From Methylobacterium sp. (GTDB lineage: Bacteria > Pseudomonadota > Alphaproteobacteria > Rhizobiales > Beijerinckiaceae), in NCBI RefSeq assembly GCF_019745455.1, contig NZ_JAIETD010000026.1, forward strand, positions 1 to 41,784: a stretch of DNA of 41,784 nt. Reading direction: 5' to 3'. Positions 24,087-32,820 of this stretch are shown in pieces. The notes under the pieces are model-generated. The model worked only from the letters and a program-made list of their open reading frames with translations, searched no databases and was not told where the DNA came from. Position numbers and translations under genes: made by a program. How positions within the stretch are numbered: the stretch's first letter is position 1; every line of letters starts with the position of its first letter.

Positions 24087-25169
24087 TCACCGTGGCGGCT
24101 GCACCTTCTCGCCATAGCGCCGGGTCCATTCCTGCAGGATGCGCTCGCGATTCCGGGTCTTCCATTGAAGGTCGACCTTGATCATCCGGGCTTCCGCGTG
24201 GGCCGGATAATCGGGTGCAGCGTTCGCGACCCCCGGATGGGCCACGATGGCGAAGCTGCGGGCGTAGATGGCGTTGGCCTCCTTCGAGGCAGTCCAGTCC
24301 ATGATACGACGGGAAAGATCCGGGTGCCGCGTCGTCTTCAGGATCGCCGAAGCCTCCTGCTCCCATCCAACGCCATCGACGGGGACGATGACCTCGATGG
24401 GCGCACCCTTCGCGCGCTCGGCGGCTCCGCGCATGTCGAAAGAAAGTCCCGCCACGTAGGTGCCGTTTCCCGCGCCGTAGCAGGGGTCCGAGCCCGTTGG
24501 GAGGTAGGCTGCGACATTCGCGTGCAGAGCGTCCATGAACTCCCATGCCGCCGTTTCGCCCATGCTCTGAAGCCAGCCGGCCACAAGGAGGAATCCCGTG
24601 CCCGAAAGCCTTGGATTCGGCATGGCGATGCGCCCCTTGAAGCCGGGTGCCAGCAACTCCCGCCAGAGCACCGGCCGCATCAAGGTGAGCGACCGTCCGA
24701 GATCGGTGTTGAAGCAGACGGCGCCGAGATACGCGTCCATGCCCGTCCAGGTATAAGGCGGCGCTGGGTCGAGGAAGAAGGATCGCAGCTCCGCCGCACC
24801 GGCCGGCTTGTACTCAGCCAGCATGCCGGCTTGTTCGAGCAGCATCAGGCTCGATGCGCCGATCCCCAGAGCGACGTCCGCCTGCGGCCGTTCCTTTTCG
24901 CCGAGCAACCGGTCGGTAATGGCGCCGGTCGATCCGCGGACCCAGACCGGCTTGACCTCGGGCAGCGCCTTAGCGAGTCCCTCGGTGATCCAGGCTATCT
25001 GCTCGCTCTCGATGGCGGTGTAGATGGTGATTTCCGTGCGACCGTCCGCCGACGCCATTCGGACCGGGACGATGGTCAGAAGATGCATCAGGACCAGCAC
25101 CGAAACCACGTTACCGACCAATCGGCGACTTGTTTTCGGCTTGGCATCTCCGCAAATGCGCACGCTCAT
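24087..25169 (-). CDS. AfuA/FbpA/PgtC-type periplasmic binding protein, orphan
   Basis: A family 1 solute-binding protein of about 360 residues from ATG 25169; GTG 25202 adds 11 residues. An N-terminal hydrophobic stretch (RLVGNVVSVLVLMHLLTIVP) ends in MASADG, a likely signal cleavage. The mature part starts TEITIYTAIESEQIAWITEG and has QADVALGIGASSLMLLEQAG and LSGTGFLLVAGWL, the pattern of ferric-ion, 2-aminoethylphosphonate and hexose-phosphate binders (AfuA, FbpA, PhnS, PgtC). The ferric-iron Tyr-Tyr pair is not evident. No transporter genes are adjacent. With the large-ectodomain kinase 2 kb away, a PgtC-like sensory role is a real alternative to transport. Confidence 0.85.
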   Translation of the reverse strand: MSVRICGDAKPKTSRRLVGNVVSVLVLMHLLTIVPVRMASADGRTEITIYTAIESEQIAWITEGLAKALPEVKPVWVRGSTGAITDRLLGEKERPQADVALGIGASSLMLLEQAGMLAEYKPAGAAELRSFFLDPAPPYTWTGMDAYLGAVCFNTDLGRSLTLMRPVLWRELLAPGFKGRIAMPNPRLSGTGFLLVAGWLQSMGETAAWEFMDALHANVAAYLPTGSDPCYGAGNGTYVAGLSFDMRGAAERAKGAPIEVIVPVDGVGWEQEASAILKTTRHPDLSRRIMDWTASKEANAIYARSFAIVAHPGVANAAPDYPAHAEARMIKVDLQWKTRNRERILQEWTRRYGEKVQPPR

Positions 25170-25283
25170 TCCCAGCCATCCAAAGTACTTTGCCTCAGCC
25201 ACGGCAGTCGGACCGTGAGGAGCCGGCGCCCCGAAGGCCGGATCGCGGGTGGGAACTGTCAGGAACGATGGCCATCGGTCGCT

Positions 25284-26438
25284 TCAACGCTCCGCCGCGG
25301 GTACGGCCGCGGCGCCGACGCTGGCTGCCCAGGCGCCGAGATCCTGCTTGCGGATCGCCGCCGCCATGAGATCCGGGAACAGGTCCGGCGTGCAGGCGAA
25401 GGCGGGCACTCCCAGCGCGACGAGCCGTGCGGCGAGCGAACGGTCGTAAGATGGCGCGCCCTCATCCGAGAGAGCGAGGAGCGCCACCACCTGCACCCCA
25501 GCTGCCACGAGGCGCTGCGCCTGTGACAGCAGCCCAGCCTCAACCCCGCCCTCGTAGAGATCCGAGATGAGCACCAGGACCGTATCCTCGGGCCGGGTGA
25601 TCCGGGAGGCGCAGTAGCCCATCGCCCGGTTGATGTCGGTGCCGCCGCCGAGCTGGACCGAGAACAGCACCTCGACCGGATCGTCCATATCGTCCGTAAG
25701 GTCGACCACCTCGGTGTCGAATACGACGAGCCGGGTCGAGACCGCAGGCAGCGAGGCCATCACGGCGCCGAAGATGCTCGAATAGACGACCGAATTCGCC
25801 ATCGACCCGGACTGGTCGATGCAGAGGATCACGTCCTTCAGGGAGCCGCGGCTCCTGCGGCCGTGGCCGAGCCGGGTCTCCGGGATGATGGTCCGGTACT
25901 CGGCCTGGTAGTGGCGCAGGTTCGCCCGGATGGTGCGATTCCAGTCGATCTCGGCGTGCCGCGGGCGGCGGTTGATGCTCGCCCGGTCGATCGCACCGTT
26001 CACCGCCTGCCGCAGCGGTTCCTCCAGCCGCTTCATCAGTTGATCCACGACCTTGCGGACGACGAGGCGCGCGGTCTCCTTGGTGCGGCCGCCGAGCAGG
26101 CTGCGCATGGAGATCAGCGTCGCCACGAGGTTCACGTCCGGCTGGACTGCCTCCAGCATCTCGGGCTCGGTGAGCATGCGCTTGAGGTCGAGCCGCTGAA
26201 AGGCGTCGCGCTGCATCACCTGCACGACAGAGCTCGGAAAGTAGTCGCGGATGTCGCCGAGCCAGCGCGGCACGGAGGGAGACGAGGACCCGAGGCTGCC
26301 GGAACGATCCGAATCGTAGAGCGCGCCCAAGGTCCGGTCGAGGCGCAGGTCGTGCTCGGAGAGGTCTGCACCCGTTCCGTCGGCCGGGCCGCCGCCCAGA
26401 ACGAGGCGCCAGCGGCGCAGGCGTTCGATCTCGCTCAT
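25284..26438 (-). CDS. VWA-domain protein of the SWIM/MoxR/DUF5682 operon (YehP-like)
   Basis: A 384-residue cytoplasmic protein without a signal peptide or membrane segment. Residues 1-200 form a helical N-terminal part. The von Willebrand A domain spans about 200-370 with a complete metal-ion-dependent adhesion motif: DQSGS (in CIDQSGSMANS), the Thr in GGTDINRAMGY and the Asp in LISDLYEGG. ATG 26438 overlaps the stop of the DUF5682 gene as ATGA, so translation is coupled. VWA proteins next to MoxR ATPases act as substrate adaptors in known pairs such as RavA/ViaA and CbbQ/CbbO. It is the last gene of the operon and corresponds to YehP of E. coli. Confidence 0.88.
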   Translation of the reverse strand: MSEIERLRRWRLVLGGGPADGTGADLSEHDLRLDRTLGALYDSDRSGSLGSSSPSVPRWLGDIRDYFPSSVVQVMQRDAFQRLDLKRMLTEPEMLEAVQPDVNLVATLISMRSLLGGRTKETARLVVRKVVDQLMKRLEEPLRQAVNGAIDRASINRRPRHAEIDWNRTIRANLRHYQAEYRTIIPETRLGHGRRSRGSLKDVILCIDQSGSMANSVVYSSIFGAVMASLPAVSTRLVVFDTEVVDLTDDMDDPVEVLFSVQLGGGTDINRAMGYCASRITRPEDTVLVLISDLYEGGVEAGLLSQAQRLVAAGVQVVALLALSDEGAPSYDRSLAARLVALGVPAFACTPDLFPDLMAAAIRKQDLGAWAASVGAAAVPAAER

Positions 26439-28756
26439 GTGGCGTCTCCCTCGATCGCAGCTTCCGCTGCTCGCGCGGGCTCCGGCCCGAGCAACAAACG
26501 CAGGATCGGCAGCACCTTGGTGGCGCGCTCCGCATCGAAGAGACGGGTCCCGTCCTCGTCGCCGGGCGGCGCCCCGCCCGGCCGGGCCAAGGCCTCGCCG
26601 ATCGCCCGGCGCTCGGGGGCGGAGATTGTCGAGAAGGTGCGACGCACGATCGGCAGCAACTCGACGAAGGTCTCGGGATCGAGGTCGCCGAGCCATTCGT
26701 CGACGACATCGAGAAGGCCGCGGCCATGGATCAGCACCGTGCCGCTATTCTCCAGGAACCCTTCTATCCAGGCCGCCGCCGCGATCGCGCCGGACGCGCG
26801 GGAGAGGGCGCGGCGCAACCGGTCGCCGGCCTCGCCCGCCGCGATCATTCCATCGTCGAACAGGAGCCGCACCGCCCGGCCGACCACCCGGCCGTGGACA
26901 TGCTCCTGGTCGGCGAGCGCTCGTAGCGCCTCCTGCCAAGTCGCCTTGAGGTCCTGATCTTCGAGCAGCGAGACGGCACCCGAGACCGCGACGATGCGGT
27001 TCCTGGCATCGGCCGCGGCACCATCGTCGAGGCTCTGGCAAGCCGCGACGAGACCGGCCGCCGCGCGCGGTACCAGCCCCCGGACCACTGCGAGCACCGG
27101 GGCCGTGTCGGAGGAGCGCACCGAACCGTAGCGGGCGAGCTCGGCGAGCGGCGGCAGCGCCTCCATGAGGTCGAACACGTCGGCCGAGACGGCGGCACGA
27201 TCGTTGATCGCCTGGATGACGTCGCCGGTCGCGTCCGCAAGATCCGCGTCGAGCAAGGTGGCGATCAAGCCGGAGAGTTCGGCGACGCGGGTGGCGTTGC
27301 GGGCGTGCTCCCGCACGCGTCCGGCGGCGGCTTCGGCCACGGTGCCGCCCTCGGCGGAGGCGGCGACCAGCTCCACCACCCATTCTGGTTTCCAGGAGAG
27401 GAACCAGGCCTCCTTGAAGGTGCCGCGCCCGCGGGCCTGTCGCCGCTCGCCCCAGGGAATGCCGAGGAGGCGCAGGCGGTTGAGGAAGTGGCTCTTCCCG
27501 AGGTCCGTCTCCTTACGCAGATCGAGGGTGATCTCGCCGGCATCCGCGCCCGGCTTCAGTCGCAGGCGCTTGCACTGTGCCGCGAAGTCGGCCTCGACTG
27601 GAGTGCCGGAGCTGTCAGGTGGCGTCGCGCCGAGGCGCTCGCCGATGACGAGCTTGCGCCGGATCAGCCGCATCGGCGCGTCGTCGGCAAAGCACAGGGT
27701 GGCCCGCGCGGCCTCGTCGAGGTCCTCCAGCGACGGACGGGCCCGCCCGCGAAAACCCGCGAGCGCCTCGGCGAGCCGCGCAGCCTCGATCACCGAGGCC
27801 GGAGAGGCGTCGAGATCCTCGGCCCGCAGCAGCGCCGCAGCGCGGGAGAGCCAACGGGCCGAGACCTGCCCGCCATGGTTCCAGAGGGTGTCGTACCATT
27901 CGGGCGAGAGCACCCCCGCGCGGTAGCCCGAGGCCGTCGCCAGCCGCTCGTAGGACCAGGGCGCCCAGGCGGCGGCGACCTTCGTCTTCGGCAGGCCCTT
28001 GAGGGTCGCCGCATCCGCGCCGGCCTGCCCGCGCGCGTCGTGGCGAAGGAGGGCCGGAACGTGCCAGGCGCCGCAGATCACGGCCACGCGCTCGAACGTC
28101 TTGCTGGCCGCGCGGATGGCCGCGCGCATATGCGCCTCGCGTGCCTCCTCGCGGAAGGCGTCGTCCGGATCGGGCTCGGCTTCCTCGCGCAGGGCCGTCA
28201 TTGCCTCCGCAATCGCGGCGAAGACGTCGCCGTCCTCGCCCGCGCGGCTCTCGATGAATGCGTCCCACCAGCGCTCGCCATCCGGGAAGCCGGCGGCCTC
28301 AGCCAGCTCTCCGAGCGGATCGCGACGGATGGCGGCGGGGGCGACGGCCGTGACCTCCTCGGATGGGGCGTCGGCCGCCGAAGCGTGGGGTTCGATATCG
28401 GGCGGCGCGGACTCGCCGCGTGCGACCCCGAAGCCGTCGGCGAGCTGGATCGCGTGAGGCAGGTCGATGAAGCGCAGTGACGCGCCGGCCTCGATCCCGT
28501 ACCGCATCGCCACCCATTCGGGCGAGAAGGCGGCGAAGGGAAAGAAGGCACAATCCCGCGGCCGGTCGGGGCGGTAGACGAGGAGCGCGACGGGCGGGAC
28601 CATCCCCTCGTGGCTCGCCAGCCCGATCAGGTCGTCCGCATCCGGCGGCCCCTCGATCAGCAGGCAATCCGGCCGGAAGGCGTTGAGCGCCGCGCGCAGG
28701 GAGCGGGTCGAACCCGGCCCGTGATGGCGAATGCCGTAGATCTGGATCTCAGCCAT
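26435..28756 (-). CDS. DUF5682 protein (YehM-like)
   Basis: A 773-residue cytoplasmic protein. It starts MAEIQIYGIRHHGPGSTRSL, and the HHGPGS motif with the nearby LLIEGPPDADDLI is the hallmark of the DUF5682 family, to which E. coli YehM belongs. Another conserved block is VICGAWHVPAL at about 228. The second half is helical and alanine-rich. The His-rich N-terminal motif and IEGPP resemble a metal-dependent active site related to the EreA/ChaN-like fold, but this is only an inference; no function is established. It begins 12 bases after the MoxR gene and overlaps the VWA gene by 4 bases. Confidence 0.85.
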   Translation of the reverse strand: MAEIQIYGIRHHGPGSTRSLRAALNAFRPDCLLIEGPPDADDLIGLASHEGMVPPVALLVYRPDRPRDCAFFPFAAFSPEWVAMRYGIEAGASLRFIDLPHAIQLADGFGVARGESAPPDIEPHASAADAPSEEVTAVAPAAIRRDPLGELAEAAGFPDGERWWDAFIESRAGEDGDVFAAIAEAMTALREEAEPDPDDAFREEAREAHMRAAIRAASKTFERVAVICGAWHVPALLRHDARGQAGADAATLKGLPKTKVAAAWAPWSYERLATASGYRAGVLSPEWYDTLWNHGGQVSARWLSRAAALLRAEDLDASPASVIEAARLAEALAGFRGRARPSLEDLDEAARATLCFADDAPMRLIRRKLVIGERLGATPPDSSGTPVEADFAAQCKRLRLKPGADAGEITLDLRKETDLGKSHFLNRLRLLGIPWGERRQARGRGTFKEAWFLSWKPEWVVELVAASAEGGTVAEAAAGRVREHARNATRVAELSGLIATLLDADLADATGDVIQAINDRAAVSADVFDLMEALPPLAELARYGSVRSSDTAPVLAVVRGLVPRAAAGLVAACQSLDDGAAADARNRIVAVSGAVSLLEDQDLKATWQEALRALADQEHVHGRVVGRAVRLLFDDGMIAAGEAGDRLRRALSRASGAIAAAAWIEGFLENSGTVLIHGRGLLDVVDEWLGDLDPETFVELLPIVRRTFSTISAPERRAIGEALARPGGAPPGDEDGTRLFDAERATKVLPILRLLLGPEPARAAEAAIEGDAT

Positions 28757-28768
28757 GCCGGGGCTCCC

Positions 28769-29866
28769 TCACGCGCCGGCGCGTGCGGCCCTGTAGAACT
28801 CTTTCCAGTCGGCGCGCTCCTTGACGACCGTCTCCAGGTACTCGCGCCAGACGATGGCATCCTGCACCGGGTCCTTCACCACCGCCCCGGTGATTCCGGA
28901 GACGAGGTCCTCGGCCGAGAGGCGGCCGTTGCCGAAATGCGCGGCGAGCGCCAGGCCGCTGCCGACGACGCTGATCGCCTCGGCCGTCGAGAGAGTGCCG
29001 GAGGGCTGCTTCACCTTGCTCTTGCCGTCCGCGGTCACGCCCTCGCGCAGCTCGCGGAAGATCGTGACGACGCGGCGGATCTCGGCGGCGCCCGGAGGCT
29101 CCGCCGGAATCTCGAAGGTGCGGCCGAGCGAGGCGACGCGGCTCTCGACGATGGCGATCTCGGCTTCGATCGTGGCCGGCGGGGGCAGCACCACCGTATT
29201 GAAGCGGCGCTTGAGCGCGCTCGACAATTCGTTCACGCCCCGGTCGCGGTTGTTCGCCGTGGCGATCAGGTTGAAGCCCTTCTGCGCCGACACCTCTTCG
29301 TTCAGTTCCGGAATCGGCAGAGTCTTCTCGGAGAGGACGGTGATGAAGCTGTCCTGGGTCTCGGACGGAATGCGGGTCAGCTCCTCGACCCGTGCAATGC
29401 GGCCCTCGTTCATCGCCCGCATGATCGGCGAGCTCACCACCGCCTCGCGGCTCGGACCCTTGGCGAGCAGCAGCGCATAGTTCCAGCCGTAGCGGATCGC
29501 CTCCTCGCTGGTGCCCGCCGTGCCCTGCACGATGAGCCGCGAGGTGCCGCAGATCGCAGCCGCCAGATGCTCGCTGACCCAGCTCTTGGCCGTGCCGGGC
29601 ACGCCGAGCAGCAGCAGCGCCCGGTCGGTGGCGAGCGTCGCCACCGCGATCTCCATGAGGCGCCGGTCGCCGATATATTTCGGACTGACCTCGAATCCGG
29701 AGGGAAGGCGCCCGCCCATCAGGTAGGTGACGACGGCCTGCGGCGACATCTGCCAGTTCGGCGGCCGAGGGCGGCCGTCGGACGTCCTCAGGGCCGCCAG
29801 TTCCTCGGCGAATGCGTCCTCGGCGGCCCGGCGCAGCTGCGCGGTTTTATCTCCGTTCGTGGTCAT
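28769..29866 (-). CDS. MoxR-family AAA+ ATPase (YehL-like)
   Basis: A 365-residue AAA+ ATPase. Walker A is GVPGTAKS at 88-95. The Walker B position reads RIARVEELTR, with Val-Glu-Glu where most MoxR proteins have Asp-Glu; the related YehL branch also departs from the usual form here. Sensor 1 is LIATANNRDRGVNELSSALK, and the arginine-finger region is LKRRFN. It probably works as a hexamer that remodels a target chosen by the VWA partner. It is the central enzyme of the operon, 30 bases after the DUF5691 gene and 12 bases before DUF5682. GTP/ATP use, target and phenotype are unknown. Confidence 0.9.
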   Translation of the reverse strand: MTTNGDKTAQLRRAAEDAFAEELAALRTSDGRPRPPNWQMSPQAVVTYLMGGRLPSGFEVSPKYIGDRRLMEIAVATLATDRALLLLGVPGTAKSWVSEHLAAAICGTSRLIVQGTAGTSEEAIRYGWNYALLLAKGPSREAVVSSPIMRAMNEGRIARVEELTRIPSETQDSFITVLSEKTLPIPELNEEVSAQKGFNLIATANNRDRGVNELSSALKRRFNTVVLPPPATIEAEIAIVESRVASLGRTFEIPAEPPGAAEIRRVVTIFRELREGVTADGKSKVKQPSGTLSTAEAISVVGSGLALAAHFGNGRLSAEDLVSGITGAVVKDPVQDAIVWREYLETVVKERADWKEFYRAARAGA

Positions 29867-29896
29867 CGTGCGGCGATCTCCATCGATGGATATCCG

Positions 29897-31447
29897 TCAT
29901 GCGAATTCACGGCGCATGGCGGTGCGCAGCTCGATCGTCTCGGCGAGCCGCGCGAACTTCGCGCTGAGGCGCGTATCGTCGGCATCCTCGGAAAGCCGCG
30001 CCAGGATCGCGGAGGCCGCCGCCGCGGCGTTCTCGCTCGGCCAGAGACGCTCGCCGAGCCGCTCGATGACCCAGGGCTTGGCGAGGTCGCGCCGCAGGGC
30101 GGCCGAGCCTCGGGTGACGAAGGCGAGCCAGTCGAGCAGCGCGTCACTGAACGACTGGGAGAAGGCCTCCGGCCCCTCGGCGATCATGGCGAGGACCAGC
30201 TCGATCTTGCGAGCCCGGATCAGGTCGCCGACCCGGTCCTCCCACTCGGCGGCCGGCAGGAACTCGACAGCCCGTACCCAAAGCCCGAGGAGTTGGTCGG
30301 TGCGCCGGATCCCCGATACCTTCTCCGCGTAGGCATCGGCCAGAAGGTCGGCCGTGGCCCGTGTCCAATCCGGGTCGAGCGTGCGCCGGGTAGCCGACAG
30401 GAGCCCGTCGAAGACCGGCTCAGCCCATTCGCTGCGCAGGGCCAGCTCGATCCAGAGCCGCGGCGGATGATCGGAGAAGGCGCTGAGCGGAGCGCGCGCC
30501 AGGATCGCGCACAGAAGTCCCGCCCGGGTGCCGCCGCCGCTTCTCTCCCAACTGTTCGGCGCCACGCCGTCACGGGCGAGGTCGGGACTCTCCTCCGGCA
30601 GGGTCACGACGAGCGAATGCGTCGCGCTGCGCAGGAATCGGCTCTTGCTCTCGATACTGAGCGCGGCGCGCGCCCGCTCCGCCATGCGGGCGGCGTAGCG
30701 GGAGCCCTGCAGCAGCGGTAGCAGGCGCTGCGCGGCCTCGCGCACGCCCCCTGCCCGGTCGTCGAGACAGGCTTCGAGGAAGGGCTCGTCGTTCTCCGAG
30801 AGCCCGACCTGCAGCGCGCGGACGAGGGCTTCGCGCATGGACGCCTTCTCGGCCTTGAACCCAGCCTCCAGAGCGGCGCGGGCGGCGCCCGGATCGCGCT
30901 GGCGGAAAGCCGTGAAGGCGGCTGCGCGTTCGTTCTCGCTGCCATCCATCCAATCCGCTGCTGGCGGAACCGTGTCCTCGGCCCCTCCGCAGGCGCGTGC
31001 CAGCCAATCGAGTTCGGGGCCGGCGATCGCCTCGACCGACGGCACATCCCGGCGAAAGGGAGCCAGCGCCGGCAGGAGCCAGACAGGCGCGCGCACGCCC
31101 GCCGCTGCGGCGAGATCGCACCATTCCTTCAACCGCGCCCGCTCCCCCGCGCCGGCGGCGAGCAGCAGGGTGAGCCGCGTCGCGGCAGCCGGTGGGCATT
31201 CCGGGCCGCTTCCGGCGCGCGGCGATAGAGGAACGAGCGCTTCGGCGGACCGCCCGGCACCGGCGAGGTGGTGAACCCCGTTCGCGGCAAGCTGCGAAAG
31301 CAGACGCGCACCTGTATCGTCATCGAAAGCAAAATCGGCGAGCGGGCCGCCGGGCGGCACTGGCGGGGCGCGCTCGGCCCCGATCAGGGCCGCGGCGATC
31401 GCGCTCTCCCAGGCCGAGCCGGGCACGGCCTCCGTCCCCAAACCCAT
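29897..31447 (-). CDS. DUF5691 helical-repeat protein of the MoxR/VWA operon
   Basis: A 516-residue protein, mainly alpha-helical and Ala/Leu/Arg-rich, with the look of HEAT-like repeats (for example ADLLADAYAEKVSGIRRTDQ and LIRARKIELVLAMIAEGPEA). It has no signal peptide or membrane segment. ATG 31447 (MGLGTEAVPGSAWESAIAAA) was preferred to the frame further upstream because it overlaps the SWIM gene stop by one base (TGATG). DUF5691 proteins occur in the same gene order with SWIM, MoxR and VWA genes in other bacteria, from general knowledge of these clusters. E. coli lacks this member in its yeh set. Function is unknown; a scaffold for the ATPase complex is a guess. Confidence 0.8.
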   Translation of the reverse strand: MGLGTEAVPGSAWESAIAAALIGAERAPPVPPGGPLADFAFDDDTGARLLSQLAANGVHHLAGAGRSAEALVPLSPRAGSGPECPPAAATRLTLLLAAGAGERARLKEWCDLAAAAGVRAPVWLLPALAPFRRDVPSVEAIAGPELDWLARACGGAEDTVPPAADWMDGSENERAAAFTAFRQRDPGAARAALEAGFKAEKASMREALVRALQVGLSENDEPFLEACLDDRAGGVREAAQRLLPLLQGSRYAARMAERARAALSIESKSRFLRSATHSLVVTLPEESPDLARDGVAPNSWERSGGGTRAGLLCAILARAPLSAFSDHPPRLWIELALRSEWAEPVFDGLLSATRRTLDPDWTRATADLLADAYAEKVSGIRRTDQLLGLWVRAVEFLPAAEWEDRVGDLIRARKIELVLAMIAEGPEAFSQSFSDALLDWLAFVTRGSAALRRDLAKPWVIERLGERLWPSENAAAAASAILARLSEDADDTRLSAKFARLAETIELRTAMRREFA

Positions 31448-32820
31448 CAGGCCGCCCGCATCAGGACGGGCCGCGGGTCCTGAGCCGGCACCGCGTAGAG
31501 GCGCCCATCCGCCACAAGGGCAAGGGGAGAGAGGCCGAAGCCGTCGTAAGTCCCGAACAGGTCGACCGGCGCCCCCGCCGCGACAGCGACGAGGGCGGGT
31601 AGGCGTGGGTCGGCCCGCAGAGCGAGGCATCCGGTGGCATCGCCGATTCCGAAGGCGGGCGCCTCCGGGGTCTCGCGCGGCAGATGCCCGAAACGCACAT
31701 TGGTGAGGCGCAGCGGCCAGGATTCCGTCCAGGGCGCGCAGGCGAGCACTTCGGCGAAACCGTCGAGGGCCTGCGCCACGGAAGTTCCGCCCGGCAGAGA
31801 TCCCGTGGCCGAGGCAACGGCCCGGCCGTCGCGGAAGACCGCCCGCAGCGGCGGTTCACCCGGTTGGAAGGCGAGCGCCCCGCAGAAATCCTGGCCCGCT
31901 GCCGGGACCGCCGGCAAGGGCGAACCCGGCGCGCCGTAATCCACGATCTGTGCCACCGCCCCCGTTCTCCGCCCGACAAGCCAGAGGGAGCGGGCGGTGA
32001 GCCGATCCTCGTCCTCGACAGCGTGAGCGAGCACCGCCCACTCGTCGGATCGGTCGGGCCGCGCCGCCATCTCGTCGGCGGTGACGGGATAGCCGATCGC
32101 GGCCCGAACGGCGGCCGCCTGTTCGGGCGCGAGCGCATCGAGCCGCCGGAACGCCTGGATCAGCAGCGCGAGCCGGCCGATCCCCAGCGCCAACGCTTCT
32201 TCGCGCCGAGGCGCGCCGGCCGCCGGTGCCGCCGCGGCGATGCCCGGCAAGGCGCGCACGCGCCGCGCGAGGCCGGGGGCCTGCCCGTCCACGAGACGAC
32301 CCGCGATCCGGTCCCAGAAGGCGTAAGGTTCTGACCGCGCAGCGGCGAGGCCGCGCCGCATCAGGTCGCGCAGCCAGAGATCGAGCTCATCCAGCGCCGT
32401 TGCGACGCGCTCCTCGCGCGCCTGCCGGCGCTTGGCTTGCGCCTTCTCGTCCACCGGCTTCTGCGGCTCGCGCGCTTTGGTCTCTGCCGTTGCCGCGCGC
32501 GACTCGCGGCCGCTGGTCCAGGCCACGACCCAATCCGGCGGCGCAGCCGCGTCGATCGGCGCGGCGGCATCGGCGAGCATCAGGCCGAGCGCATGCTTGC
32601 AGGGAAACTTCCGGCTCGGGCAGGTGCATTTTGAGGCCGGACCGGCGAGATCCGCCACGGTGCGGTACGGGCTTGCGCCGCTGCCCTTGATCTCCCCTCA
32701 GATCACCGATCCGTCCCGGCCGACTGCGCTCCACTTGCCGGATTTGGCCTGATCCAGGCCCGACTTGCGGCTTCCCGCGTCAGGGGCGAGATCCAGGATC
32801 TGAGCGATGGTCAGGTTCAT
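31447..32820 (-). pseudogene. SWIM zinc-finger protein (YehQ-like) interrupted by in-frame TGA
   Basis: First gene of the operon. Read from ATG 32820, codons 1-40 (MNLTIAQILDLAPDAGSRKS onward) match the usual N-terminus, codon 41 at 32700-32698 is TGA, and the same frame continues GEIKGSGASPYRTVADLAG to the SWIM motif CTCPSRKFPCKH and on to 31447. Related proteins have Trp here (WGE...GSG..PYR), so a single TGG-to-TGA change explains the stop. Without it the product would be 457 residues. A GTG at 32658 could restart translation with the SWIM finger intact, but no ribosome site is close. The SWIM finger (CxC..CxH) binds zinc and probably nucleic acid or protein. A sequencing error is possible. 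Confidence 0.75.

Noticed and set aside
28610..30721. 703-codon frame antisense to the MoxR operon
   Set aside because: The sense strand encodes recognised families in tight overlap; the antisense frame is a GC-driven artefact.
32698..32700. Selenocysteine at the TGA in the SWIM gene
   Set aside because: The replaced residue in relatives is Trp, not Cys or Sec, and no selenoprotein context is visible; a nonsense change or sequence error is simpler.
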